A stretch of DNA of 34,950 bases from NCBI GenBank assembly GCA_938008215.1, contig CALLLS010000019.1, positions 1 to 34,950 of the forward strand. The letters are read 5' to 3'. A program made the translations under genes and the position numbers. The notes beneath the pieces are model-generated. The model worked only from the letters and a program-made list of their open reading frames with translations. It did no database searches and had not been told where the DNA came from. Of the stretch, positions 1-7,461 are shown one piece after another; position 1 is the stretch's first letter, and each line of letters begins with the position of its first letter. Source of the stretch: an uncultured Verrucomicrobiales bacterium. GTDB lineage: Bacteria; Verrucomicrobiota; Verrucomicrobiia; Verrucomicrobiales; Akkermansiaceae.

Positions 1-26
1 TGAAATCTCTTGATATTATAATGTCT

Positions 27-185
27 TTAAAAAAGGGAATATGTTTTTGCCCTTTGGGTTACTTTGCCTTTATAACAGAAGGCTTTATCATTCGTTAGTC
101 GCAATGCACGCATTACTCCTGCCTCATTCTTTGCCCTCTGCCAAAATGCTCGTAAATCGTTTAAACTTAGTTTCCAGAAGTCCTC
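27..185 (-). other. Short minus-strand open frame without a standard start at its head; possible gene remnant
   Basis: Region 1-259 holds no clear gene. The best candidate is a minus-strand frame of 52 sense codons between stops at 186-188 and 27-29. Its peptide has protein-like composition, with stretches such as DFWKLSLNDLRAFWQRAK and CYKGKVTQRAKTYSLF. The only ATG (113-111) would give 28 residues. It may be the tail of a decayed gene, or chance. I recognise no family. Confidence 0.15.
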
Positions 186-198
186 TTAATTTTCTTCC

Positions 199-226
199 TT
201 GAGCCTACAGTATAGATAATTATAAG
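199..226 (+). promoter_or_regulatory. Putative sigma-70 promoter of the SprT-like gene
   Basis: TTGAGC (199-204) and TATAAG (221-226) are separated by 16 bp. Transcription would start near 233, about 27 nt before the ATG at 260. This is sequence resemblance only. Confidence 0.35.
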
Positions 227-259
227 TTCTTTAAAATCCCTCTGCACCAAATTGGTAAA

Positions 260-775
260 ATGATGAATATCTCGTCCGAAGACCTCCATACCTTCTCTAT
301 CGACGCACTTCACAGAATTGGTGAAAGGTCACTCTCAAAAAGGGTTGAAATTGACTGGAACCCACGCATGCGCTCTACCGCGGGTAGAGCCAATCTTCAG
401 TCCAATACAATTGAAATGAACCCAAAACTTCAAGCATTTGGAGAAGCAGAAGTTTACACAACAGTTTTACATGAACTCGCACACTTGATAGCGTGGAGCC
501 GCTCGCGTCATAGAGGGCATGGGGCAGATTGGAAAAAAGCATGCCTAGATCTCAGCATACCCAATGAAAAAGCTACCCATACTCTTCCTCTTCCCTCTAG
601 AAGGCAGAAAAAGAAGTGGCTTTATAAATGCTCAACTTGCAAGGTATCCATCCAGCGTGTAAGAAAAATAAAGAGAAAGACCGCCTGTGTAGCCTGTTGT
701 AAAAAATACAATAAAGGAAGGTATTCGAATCGCTTCCTCTTTGACGAATTTCCTCTTGTGCTGGATAGCAAATAG
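260..775 (+). CDS. SprT-like zinc metalloprotease domain protein
   Basis: A SprT-family protein (the fold shared with Spartan proteases and bacterial SprT). The zinc-protease signature is visible: HELAH at residues 71-75, giving His71, Glu72 and His75, and a GHGADW segment whose His87 is the likely third ligand. The C-terminal part is a basic zinc ribbon with paired cysteines at C124/C127 and C143/C146. This order, catalytic SprT domain then zinc ribbon, is the usual one. Spartan-type homologues cleave DNA-protein crosslinks, while the substrates of bacterial SprT proteins are mostly unknown, so the role here is open. There is no signal peptide, so the protein should be cytoplasmic. Two adjacent ATGs (260 and 263) are possible starts. 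The gene stands alone, 76 bp before the next homologous reading frame. Family assignment is firm; the exact role is not. Confidence 0.85.
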   Translation: MMNISSEDLHTFSIDALHRIGERSLSKRVEIDWNPRMRSTAGRANLQSNTIEMNPKLQAFGEAEVYTTVLHELAHLIAWSRSRHRGHGADWKKACLDLSIPNEKATHTLPLPSRRQKKKWLYKCSTCKVSIQRVRKIKRKTACVACCKKYNKGRYSNRFLFDEFPLVLDSK

Positions 776-851
776 CTTCTTACTGAATAACTTATTTGAA
801 GCTCGTTTAAAATGCTAACTTTAGGCTCACTAATTAACCACATTTACTGCC

Positions 852-2474
852 ATCGCTAAAAAATCATTCAGTTCCACGCTTGCTCTAAGGTATTTAAACC
901 CTCTTAGGAATTTTTTCTCTATAATTTCTGGCGCTGCTTTAATAGGAGTAGCACTTGGGGTAGCTATTCTCTTAGTAGTCATTTCCGTTATGAACGGCTT
1001 TGAAATAGAAGTGAAGAAACGTCTCCTCGCTTTTTCCCCTCATCTCACTTTACGTTACGCTCCTAACGGCACTTATGAGCCCATTCTTGATTGGGAAGAA
1101 CAAAGTAAAAAAATTCAGGGTAATCCTGAAGTATTAGAAGTAAAAGGAACTATCGATGATAACGCTATCATAGAGCATAATGAAAATCAACTCCCTATCT
1201 CCTACCGAGGGATTGATACCGCCGATAAAGAACAAATCGCGAAACTAGAAGAGCTCGTCATAAAAGATTTTAACCAAGATGCTACTGCTGATCTCGGTTT
1301 AGACGCAAAAGGGCTCATTTTAGAAAGCAAGGCGAACCAGTTTGGCATTAATGTAGGAGACATCATTCAGCTCTACTCTACACGGAATTTCGATGAAGTG
1401 ATTGATGCCTACAAAAGAACGGATCGTCCACGTGCCTTCGAAGAATATAAAAAAGAATTCACCTCTATCGTCGAACAATTAAAGGCGGCGAAGATTTCCA
1501 ATAAACCTGCGGAAAGCTTTAAGTATGATGATTTAAAAGTCGCCTTTTCATCACTTCTTACCCTTCTAGACCATGACCTCAGGAAAGGTGAAGAAAATAC
1601 CATCAATGAAGCTTTAGACATTCTCGACAGTGGAAAAAAAATGGGAGCTTCTAATGAACTCAGAATTCTCCCAAAAGGCTCCACCGAACATCTAGAAAAC
1701 CTACTTCTTATTCATTTAGCAAATATTGACAACACTCAAGACGACAATGACGAATTTAAGAAACTAAGATCTATTGTTCTCCCTAAGGAAATTAAAATTG
1801 TAGGTATTTACCGAATATCGCAACAGGTCGTCGCACCAGACATCTTTCTTCCTCTACCAGTAGCACAGGAGCTCTCAGGACTTGAAGACGGCGTTCACGC
1901 ATTATCCCTTAGAATTAAAGACGTAGACCGTGCAGAAGCCTTGAGCCAAGATCTCTCAAAAGAACTTGATTATGGTTGGTATCCCAGTAGTTGGATGTCA
2001 CGATACCGCGACTTCTTTGAACTCGTAGAACTAGAAAAAAGTATGATGAGCATGGTTCTCTCTATTGTTTCTCTTGGTGCTGCTTTCCTCATCATGATTG
2101 TAATGTTTCTTACCGCACTCCAAAAAAGGAAGGAAATCGGCGTTATGCTTGCGGTTGGTGCAAACCCTGCACAAGTGTGTGGGATATTCTTTATCCAGGG
2201 AGTCGTAATTGGGATTTTAGGTGTGCTACTAGGGATCGCGCTAGGACTACTTATTTTACATTTCAGAGGAGACATACAGATGTTTTTCCTAATGCAAGGA
2301 GTGAATATCTTTCCTGCAGAATTTCAAGGTATGGATTCTCTACCAGCTAACACCCCCTTCAGCCTCATCTTGAAGGTTGGAATCATGGGGCTTGTTCTCT
2401 GTGCGCTTGCTCCACTCTTCCCCGCACTATACGCCGCTAATACAGACCCCGCTAAAAGCTTAAGAAATTTATAA
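852..2474 (+). CDS. LolC/LolE-family ABC transporter permease (lipoprotein release); start codon not canonical
   Basis: An inner-membrane permease of the FtsX-like LolC/E family, which with LolD extracts lipoproteins for outer-membrane delivery. The C-terminal half has three membrane segments, with the family's hydrophilic QKRKEIGVMLAVGA turn after the first of them, and ends in ADPAKSLR-like NTDPAKSLRNL. The middle periplasmic region carries an extra acidic/lysine-rich insertion, making it longer than E. coli LolC (about 400 aa). The first ATG (990) falls after the first membrane helix, at the conserved VMNGFE. Homology clearly continues upstream (ALRYLNPLRN, then the helix GVALGVAILLVVISV) to a stop at 831-833, but there is no ATG, GTG or TTG in that stretch. 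The best-placed codon is ATC at 852, giving (I/M)AKKSFSSTLALRYL. Either AUC is used, or the gene has lost its start. The next gene begins 2 bp downstream. No LolD ATPase lies in the window. Confidence 0.8.
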   Translation: MAKKSFSSTLALRYLNPLRNFFSIISGAALIGVALGVAILLVVISVMNGFEIEVKKRLLAFSPHLTLRYAPNGTYEPILDWEEQSKKIQGNPEVLEVKGTIDDNAIIEHNENQLPISYRGIDTADKEQIAKLEELVIKDFNQDATADLGLDAKGLILESKANQFGINVGDIIQLYSTRNFDEVIDAYKRTDRPRAFEEYKKEFTSIVEQLKAAKISNKPAESFKYDDLKVAFSSLLTLLDHDLRKGEENTINEALDILDSGKKMGASNELRILPKGSTEHLENLLLIHLANIDNTQDDNDEFKKLRSIVLPKEIKIVGIYRISQQVVAPDIFLPLPVAQELSGLEDGVHALSLRIKDVDRAEALSQDLSKELDYGWYPSSWMSRYRDFFELVELEKSMMSMVLSIVSLGAAFLIMIVMFLTALQKRKEIGVMLAVGANPAQVCGIFFIQGVVIGILGVLLGIALGLLILHFRGDIQMFFLMQGVNIFPAEFQGMDSLPANTPFSLILKVGIMGLVLCALAPLFPALYAANTDPAKSLRNL

Positions 2475-2476
2475 CT

Positions 2477-3322
2477 ATGGAATTCTGGATTACAGAAAAT
2501 GGAAAAAGAATAGGTCCTCTTCAAGAATGGAGCGTCCGCGCTAAAGTCCAGTCTAAAGAGCTCTCAGAAGACGACCTTTTATGGCATAAAGATTTAGAGC
2601 ATTGGATTAGAATAGGAGACTACCCGTCCTATCAATCATATTTCAACAAAGATGTGCTAGTAGATACTGATAGTCTGACGGAATCAGAGCTCACATTGAA
2701 TGAAGAGAATACTGTAAATGTTAAGCACTATTGGGCTCGTCGAGGGTTTGCTAAAATATTTGACCTCTCCTTATATTTCACACTGTTTTTTATCGTTACG
2801 AATTTTTTTGGTATACCTTTTGGACTTAGTCCAGATTACCGCTGGATGGAATTCATCATGCTCATTCCCTTCTTCTTTTTTGAAGCATATTTACTACACC
2901 GAGCAGGAGTTACCCCTGGAAAGTGGCTTCTGGGCTTACATGTTACTTCACAAGATGGCTCATCACTACTTTCTACCAAAAAGTCACTTATCCGCTCCTC
3001 CAGCTCGTGGTTCTTTGGGATGGCAATGGGCTACTCCCCTTACTTCATCTTTTCAGCTCTCATCAGTTATTTTAATACAAGTCGCAGAGGGAAAACAGTA
3101 TGGGATTACCTCGGCAATTCGCAAATTTCTGCTTCTGAAAAGCTCTCTCCATTAAAAGTCATCCGCTATTTCATAGCATTTTTTCTCGTCACCCTCCTTT
3201 TCTATTCCTTCGTTCATAACCACGGTGAAACTGCCGCTGCATACCTGAATTTTGTTAAAACAAACCTTCCTGAATTATTAGAGAAGTATCCTGAGTTAAT
3301 GAAACAGCTACCAGCAAAATGA
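2477..3322 (+). CDS. GYF_2-domain plus RDD-family membrane protein
   Basis: The N-terminal ~55 residues (EFWITENGKRIGPLQEWSV... DLLWHKDLEHW) match the GYF_2/DUF4339 pattern, in which a short domain reads 'G.....GP....'. An RDD-family membrane domain follows: ARRGFAKIFDLSLYF (the R..D.. signature), a second segment around residues 115-140, and GVTPGKWLLGL, the typical conserved RDD loop. A final hydrophobic helix lies near residues 232-250. RDD proteins are integral inner-membrane proteins; some act as ion antiporters, but most have no known role. The GYF_2 module is a presumed protein-binding domain that often accompanies RDD in Planctomycetes-Verrucomicrobia. The gene starts 2 bp after the Lol-type permease and its stop overlaps the next start by 4 bp, so the three are probably one transcript. 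Confidence 0.75.
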   Translation: MEFWITENGKRIGPLQEWSVRAKVQSKELSEDDLLWHKDLEHWIRIGDYPSYQSYFNKDVLVDTDSLTESELTLNEENTVNVKHYWARRGFAKIFDLSLYFTLFFIVTNFFGIPFGLSPDYRWMEFIMLIPFFFFEAYLLHRAGVTPGKWLLGLHVTSQDGSSLLSTKKSLIRSSSSWFFGMAMGYSPYFIFSALISYFNTSRRGKTVWDYLGNSQISASEKLSPLKVIRYFIAFFLVTLLFYSFVHNHGETAAAYLNFVKTNLPELLEKYPELMKQLPAK

Positions 3323-3876
3323 AGAACATTGTCTACTTTGATCTAGAAACGCAGCGTAGCCTCAGTGACGTGGGCGGATCAAACCATAAAGATCAGCTTA
3401 AGGTTTCCATAGGGGTCGCTTATAGCACAAAGACAGAAAAATACCACATCTTCGGAGAGGATGGCATGAATGACCTAGTAGACATGCTTTTATCCGCAGA
3501 TCTCGTGGTCGGTTATAATCACATCGATTTTGATTATAAAGTCTTACAAGGTTACACCATTTTAGAGCTAGAAAGTCAGACGAACAACCTAGATATGATG
3601 GTGGATATCCAACAGCATATTGGATTTAGACTTAAGCTTGATTCCATAGCCTCTTCATCATTAGGGACAGGTAAAACTGCAGACGGATTAGACGCCCTGA
3701 GATGGTGGAAGGAGTATAAACAAACTGCGAGTAATGAGCATTTAATGAAAATCGCAGAATACTGTGCGTATGACGTAAAGGTGACGCGATTCGTGCATGA
3801 ATACGGCATTGAGCACGGCAAGATCCTCTATGATGATAAAGCAGGCGGGACTGCTGAAGTAAGCGTTGACTGGTAG
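3319..3876 (+). CDS. RNase H-fold 3'-5' exonuclease-like protein (DEDD type)
   Basis: A compact 185-residue ribonuclease H-fold nuclease candidate. The acidic DEDDy motifs are visible: FDLET near residue 8 (Asp and Glu of motif I), GYNHIDFDYKVL around residues 65-76 (motif II), and YCAYDVKVT around residues 149-157, where Tyr-x3-Asp fits motif III of DEDDy exonucleases. It resembles the predicted nuclease domain of the YprB/helicase-associated family. No other domain is present. ATG overlaps the stop of the RDD gene (ATGA at 3319-3322), which implies translational coupling. Substrate, DNA or RNA, cannot be read from the sequence. It ends 22 bp from the convergent next gene. Confidence 0.7.
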   Translation: MKNIVYFDLETQRSLSDVGGSNHKDQLKVSIGVAYSTKTEKYHIFGEDGMNDLVDMLLSADLVVGYNHIDFDYKVLQGYTILELESQTNNLDMMVDIQQHIGFRLKLDSIASSSLGTGKTADGLDALRWWKEYKQTASNEHLMKIAEYCAYDVKVTRFVHEYGIEHGKILYDDKAGGTAEVSVDW

Positions 3877-3898
3877 TCCCTATTCTAGAACGCTAAAA

Positions 3899-4507
3899 TT
3901 ACTTTTCAGGTAATGTTTTAAGCTTTAAATTTTTTGTCGGTTTTTCAGCACCCAACTTCACCTCTTCTTTCACCACACCTGTAGCAATGCAAAGAAGATT
4001 ATAATTATGCCTAATGACTGCTGGCATAGTGACACGCCCTGGTTCGTTCTTCTTTGTTTGCGTAATCTTAGAGGTGATATCACTTACTAAGTCTGTGCCT
4101 ATTTTCACTGCCGCTTCTAAACCAATGATAGATGATCCAGCTTTGGCCGTCGCTTTAATAGCTTCCCCTTTAGTGCTTTCACCTTGAAACATGACGGAGC
4201 TCGTCGCCCCAACTAAGTTCCGATCTTTATCGAACTCTAGCTCTAGACTCGCATAATCATCAGAAGAAAAAAGTCCTCTCTTATGGTCGATCCGTATAGA
4301 AACAAATATCCCTCCAGAGACTGTCCTGGAGATTTCGGGCATCCATGTTCGGTATTTACTTCCATGGATTTCATACTCCGCCGCTCGTTTACCTTCATGT
4401 TCCCAACCTCCAAGCTGCTTACCAAAGAAGTTTATATCTACAAAAGGGTTTGCGCTAGCTAAAGATATGCTCAAAAAAACTAGTAATGCTGTGATGAAAG
4501 TTTTCAT
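3899..4507 (-). CDS. Unknown exported protein
   Basis: A 202-residue protein of no family I recognise. It opens with a clear Sec signal peptide (Lys-Thr, then a hydrophobic run ITALLVFLSISLASA, likely cut after ASA near residue 19). The mature part has alternating polar and hydrophobic residues, as in a beta-rich domain (YASLELEFDKDRNLVGATS), then an Ala/Gly-rich helix-prone stretch (ATAKAGSSIIGLEAAVKIG) and a lysine-rich tail. There is no lipobox and no PEP-CTERM, so a periplasmic location is the simplest reading. It is transcribed away from holA and convergent with the RNase H-fold gene. Confidence 0.6.
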   Translation of the reverse strand: MKTFITALLVFLSISLASANPFVDINFFGKQLGGWEHEGKRAAEYEIHGSKYRTWMPEISRTVSGGIFVSIRIDHKRGLFSSDDYASLELEFDKDRNLVGATSSVMFQGESTKGEAIKATAKAGSSIIGLEAAVKIGTDLVSDITSKITQTKKNEPGRVTMPAVIRHNYNLLCIATGVVKEEVKLGAEKPTKNLKLKTLPEK

Positions 4508-4604
4508 ACGTCGTTAATACCGTGTTCTGATGTCTGGATTACCTATTTTATTCAACAGAAAAGAACTCAGTGAGATAGGTTAAAGGCATTTTCTAACACT
4601 TTTA

Positions 4605-4629
4605 AGGGTGACTTTACTATTCTCACCCT
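4605..4629. promoter_or_regulatory. Inverted repeat upstream of holA
   Basis: Perfect arms AGGGTGA (4605-4611) and TCACCCT (4623-4629) are separated by 11 bp and end 16 bp before the holA ATG. It could be a dimeric repressor site for holA and/or the divergent secreted gene, or an RNA hairpin in the leader. A GGTGA/TCACC pair with a different spacing also lies before oppA. Confidence 0.35.
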
Positions 4630-4645
4630 ACATATTTCATCCAAT

Positions 4646-5728
4646 ATGGCTAAGATATATGCTATTTTAGGAAGCGATGAGGGAAGAGTATCAGAGGAAG
4701 CGCTTAAAACATTTAACACCCTAAAACCAGAAGGCTCAGATGACTTCGGTAATGATATAGTAGAAGGGCAGGCAGATAACACCGATCATGCCTGCAGCAT
4801 CATCGCGAATACTCTACAAGCGGTTCAAACCCTTCCCTTTTTTGGCGGAAAAATTGTATGGCTAAAAGATGCAAATTTTCTAGGGGACGATCGGACTGGC
4901 GGAGCAGAGCGAACTAAAGAATCAGTCGAAGCTCTCATGAAAGTTTTTCAAGCAGGGTTAGATCCAAATATTACATTTTTGCTCAGCGCTAGTGCTATTG
5001 ATAAAAGACGCGCTTTTTTTAAATACCTTAAAAAATCTGCAAAGCTTACCACTTTTGATAAGATAGATGTCTCTAAAGACGGATGGGAAGAAGCCGTCGC
5101 AGGTCTCGTGAGAGGAAAAGCTTCTCCCTTGGGTCTTACATTTGAGAGTGAAGCTCTGGAGCTCTTTGTCCAGCAAGTAGGTGAAGACACCCGTCAAATT
5201 TCTAACGAGCTAGAGAAACTGAGTCTCTATCTCACGCCTGAGACGAATGTTACGGTAGAAGCAGTGCAAACCATGATTCCCTTAAACCGTAAGGGCGTTA
5301 TTTGGGAGATTAGCCGTTGCGTAGATAAAGGGGACGGGCAACGCGCCATTCACCTTGTAGATGCTCAGCTTGAAAAAGGAGAAACAGCTATTGGACTCCT
5401 ACGTGCTGCCATTATTCCCACTATGAGAAATACCTTCTATGCTAAGCTCGCAATGGATGATGCGGGAGTGCAACGTGCGGATGGAAGAAGCTTCTCTGGG
5501 CTCGTCCGAAAACTCAGCCCTGCTGTGAAAAACGTTCTTCCTAAGAAAGCAGATGGAAACATCAGCACATGGGCTCTTGGTAACTGTGCCATTGCAGCCA
5601 GTAAAAAGACTTTAGAAAAATTACGAGGAAACTTAGACGCCTGCTTAAAGGCAGACCGTGCGCTCGTCACCACCGCAGCAGATAATCATATGGTTCTACA
5701 TCGATTGATTATTGAATTAACCTCATAA
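4646..5728 (+). CDS. holA: DNA polymerase III subunit delta
   Basis: Delta subunit of the clamp loader, which opens the beta sliding clamp and helps load it on primed DNA. Length (360 aa) fits the family. The N-terminal half has the degenerate AAA+ fold of HolA: the start AKIYAILGSDEGRVSEEAL, the segment TLPFFGGKIVWLKDANFL (typical 'slpff...rlv.l...') and LDPNITFLLSASAIDKRRAFFKYLKK. The middle has QQVGEDTRQISNELEKLSLYL, the characteristic 'G.d...i..EleKL..y' motif. The C-terminal collar region (EISRCVDKGDGQRAIHLVDAQLEKGETAIGLLRAAI) matches 'd.l..gd...al..l..l...G..p..ll..l'. As usual for delta, no functional Walker A is seen. The ATG has no Shine-Dalgarno; an inverted repeat lies just upstream. 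Confidence 0.9.
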   Translation: MAKIYAILGSDEGRVSEEALKTFNTLKPEGSDDFGNDIVEGQADNTDHACSIIANTLQAVQTLPFFGGKIVWLKDANFLGDDRTGGAERTKESVEALMKVFQAGLDPNITFLLSASAIDKRRAFFKYLKKSAKLTTFDKIDVSKDGWEEAVAGLVRGKASPLGLTFESEALELFVQQVGEDTRQISNELEKLSLYLTPETNVTVEAVQTMIPLNRKGVIWEISRCVDKGDGQRAIHLVDAQLEKGETAIGLLRAAIIPTMRNTFYAKLAMDDAGVQRADGRSFSGLVRKLSPAVKNVLPKKADGNISTWALGNCAIAASKKTLEKLRGNLDACLKADRALVTTAADNHMVLHRLIIELTS

Positions 5729-5813
5729 TAAACTCTAGATCAACTCTTCAGGTTTTAACATTAAAATTCTCCTTTTCTATGGAATAGACTTACTATATAT
5801 AAATGCACCTAAA

Positions 5814-6608
5814 ATGAAAAATTCTTTTATTATCCTTTCTCTCACTTTACTCATCTCCTCTTGTCAAACTACGACGTTGAAAGACTCCACTGAAATCACA
5901 GAACCAGTCAGTTCAACCCCATCTTCCAAAGTTGCTGAATACACTACTAATGTGAAATCCACACCGTGGGAAGTCGGTTATCAAGAAATTCTAGATCGCT
6001 ACACCACCTCTGCAGGCGTGAAATACGGTGCGTTAAAAGCAAATGACCAACAGACCATTCTAGATGTCACTAACCAGATCGCGCAAGCTAAGGCGAAAGG
6101 ATCCAAGAATGACAAGTTAGCGTTTTACATAAACGCCTATAACGCTTGGATGATTAAAAAAGCAATAGACGCCTATCCAGTAGACTCCCTCTTAGAAACA
6201 GATTCTCGCATTTATAAAAGAGATGATATAAAGGTCGGTGGACGTGTTATGAGCTTAGATCACCTAGAGAATGAGATTATCAGAAAAGAATTTGAGGATG
6301 CGCGGATTCATTTCGCCATTAACTGTGCAAGCATCGGATGCCCTCCTCTTCATGATAAAGTTTTAACAGGAAAAACCCTAGACCAAGATTTGAATACCCT
6401 CACTACGACTTTTCTCAAAACCAAAGGAGCGATACAAAACGGCTCTGACTTAAACGTTACCAAGCTCTTTAAATGGTTTAAGTCTGACTTCACCAGAGAC
6501 TCTCCAGACGGCACTGTAATCGGCTTTATTAAACAATACAAGACGATCAAAGGAACTCCAAAACTTTCCTACCAAGACTACTCTTGGAAGCTAAACGAAA
6601 TTAAGTAA
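5814..6608 (+). CDS. DUF547-domain lipoprotein
   Basis: Starts with a lipoprotein signal (hydrophobic IILSLTLLISSC; the lipobox Cys is residue 17), so it should be lipid-anchored. After a Ser/Thr-rich linker, residues about 60-250 form a DUF547 domain. The recognisable motifs are LAFYINAYNAWMIKKAI, INCASIGCPPL with paired cysteines, and the late KWFKSDF. DUF547 has no firmly established activity; the fold shows weak ties to cysteine-peptidase-like enzymes, but I make no functional claim. A TATATATAAA-like box at 5794-5803 lies only about 10 bp before the ATG, so the transcript leader could be extremely short. The gene is 85 bp after holA and may or may not share its transcript. Confidence 0.8.
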   Translation: MKNSFIILSLTLLISSCQTTTLKDSTEITEPVSSTPSSKVAEYTTNVKSTPWEVGYQEILDRYTTSAGVKYGALKANDQQTILDVTNQIAQAKAKGSKNDKLAFYINAYNAWMIKKAIDAYPVDSLLETDSRIYKRDDIKVGGRVMSLDHLENEIIRKEFEDARIHFAINCASIGCPPLHDKVLTGKTLDQDLNTLTTTFLKTKGAIQNGSDLNVTKLFKWFKSDFTRDSPDGTVIGFIKQYKTIKGTPKLSYQDYSWKLNEIK

Positions 6609-6621
6609 GCGTCCTTTAGCA

Positions 6622-6650
6622 CGGCATAGCAATAGACGCATTCTATGCCG
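6622..6650. terminator. Hairpin after the DUF547 gene, possible weak terminator
   Basis: CGGCATAG (6622-6629) pairs perfectly with CTATGCCG (6643-6650) across a 13-nt loop. No T run follows, so termination would be weak or factor-assisted. It sits directly before the -35 box of the toxin-antitoxin promoter and might insulate it. Confidence 0.35.
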
Positions 6651-6655
6651 CGAGC

Positions 6656-6684
6656 TTGACATTTCCACCATGTTGTAACATAGT
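6656..6684 (+). promoter_or_regulatory. Promoter of the AbrB/Doc operon
   Basis: A perfect -35 TTGACA (6656-6661) is followed after 17 bp by CATAGT (6679-6684, four of six matches to TATAAT). The predicted start of transcription is about 6690-6692, on the antitoxin ATG itself (6691), which implies a leaderless mRNA. The -10 box lies inside the palindrome described next. Confidence 0.55.
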
Positions 6685-6696
6685 TACAACATGGTG
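6666..6696. promoter_or_regulatory. Perfect palindromic operator over the antitoxin promoter and start codon
   Basis: CACCATGTTGTAAC (6666-6679), a 3-bp spacer, and GTTACAACATGGTG (6683-6696) form a perfect 14-bp inverted repeat. It covers the -10 box and the ATG. AbrB/MazE-fold and other antitoxins commonly repress their own operon by binding such sites, so autoregulation is the natural inference. Confidence 0.7.
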
Positions 6697-6915
6697 AAAG
6701 AAATCAGAAAAATAGGAAACTCTAAAGGAATCATACTAGACGCTGCCACTTTAGACGCCATGAACGTGGATGTCGGGGATAAAATTGAAGTAACCACCCA
6801 TTCCTCTGGGGCGGTGACCTTAAACCCTATTTCCACCTATAAGGAGGAAGACTTTGATAACGTTTTAAATGAAGTCATGGAGGATTATAAGGACACCCTT
6901 AAGAAATTATCATGA
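6691..6915 (+). CDS. AbrB/MazE-type antitoxin
   Basis: A 74-residue protein with the SpoVT/AbrB swapped-hairpin DNA-binding pattern: IRKIGNSKGIILDAATLDAMNVDVGDKIEVT is the hallmark 'v.kiGNS.gi.lp...l...gl..GD.v.v'. The C-terminal ~25 residues are acidic and helix-prone (YKEEDFDNVLNEVMEDYKDTLKKL), typical of a toxin-neutralising tail. It overlaps the downstream Doc-type gene by 4 bp (ATGA at 6912-6915), the usual order and coupling of a type II antitoxin. Its promoter holds a long perfect palindrome that includes its own start codon, which supports self-repression. Pairing of an AbrB-fold antitoxin with Doc, rather than Phd, is a known but less common combination. Confidence 0.85.
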   Translation: MVKEIRKIGNSKGIILDAATLDAMNVDVGDKIEVTTHSSGAVTLNPISTYKEEDFDNVLNEVMEDYKDTLKKLS

Positions 6916-7298
6916 AGGACTTATGGCATCCTAACCTAAGTGTTCTCCTAAAAATCCATAAAGCTGTTCTCCTACAAGATGGAGGATCCTATGGAATTAG
7001 GAGCCAAGAACTCTTAGAGTCCGCCCTTGCCGCTCCTCGTGCAAGCTTCGGTGGAGAATCCATCATAAAAGAACCCGTTGAGATCGCGGCAGCGTATCTC
7101 TACTACCTCTGCAGAAATCACCCTTTTGTAGATGGAAACAAAAGAGTCGCTCTTATGACTTGCATAATCTTTCTTAAAATGAATGGATTAAAACTCGCAC
7201 CAGATTCTGAAAGATGGGAGGGACTTGCCCTAGACGTCGCCAGCTCTGAACTAGACCGCGCACAGACTACAGCTAGGCTGATGATCTTGCTGAGTTAA
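6912..7298 (+). CDS. Doc-family (Fic-fold) toxin
   Basis: A 128-residue protein of the death-on-curing family. P1 Doc phosphorylates elongation factor EF-Tu and so halts translation. The conserved motif HPFVDGNKR spans residues 70-78, matching the Doc/Fic core HxFx(D/N)(A/G)NKR, with catalytic His70, Asp74 and the NKR anion-binding residues intact. The preceding helix (AAAYLYYLCRN) and the following one (ALMTCIIFLKMNGL) also fit Doc. Full length and an intact motif argue for an active toxin. It is translationally coupled to the AbrB-type antitoxin. A Fic-like AMPylation activity cannot be excluded from sequence alone, but size and motif favour Doc. Confidence 0.85.
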   Translation: MKDLWHPNLSVLLKIHKAVLLQDGGSYGIRSQELLESALAAPRASFGGESIIKEPVEIAAAYLYYLCRNHPFVDGNKRVALMTCIIFLKMNGLKLAPDSERWEGLALDVASSELDRAQTTARLMILLS

Positions 7299-7424
7299 AA
7301 TATCAACTTATCTTAGGTGAGAGCTGATCTTTATTTGAGAATTTACTTTTCCTCGACGCCTTAGAGCAACCCCAAACTTATCCAGATAAGAGTTAACAAT
7401 TTTGCTTTAATGACATACAGCGCG

Positions 7425-7441
7425 CTAGCTAAAACAGCTAG
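7425..7441. terminator. Short hairpin downstream of glyS
   Basis: CTAGCT (7425-7430) and AGCTAG (7436-7441) pair across AAAAC, 20 bp beyond the end of the minus-strand glyS. There is no adjacent T run on either strand. A weak candidate. The rest of 7299-7461 shows nothing else. Confidence 0.2.
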
Positions 7442-7461
7442 TAATCACTTTAACTCTAGCA

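Noticed and set aside
21-98. 25-codon plus-strand ORF at the left edge
   Set aside because: Very short, on the opposite strand to a more protein-like frame, with no supporting signals.
2718-3155. 145-codon frame inside the RDD gene
   Set aside because: Lies in another frame of a clearly recognised membrane protein, and its product has no domain pattern.
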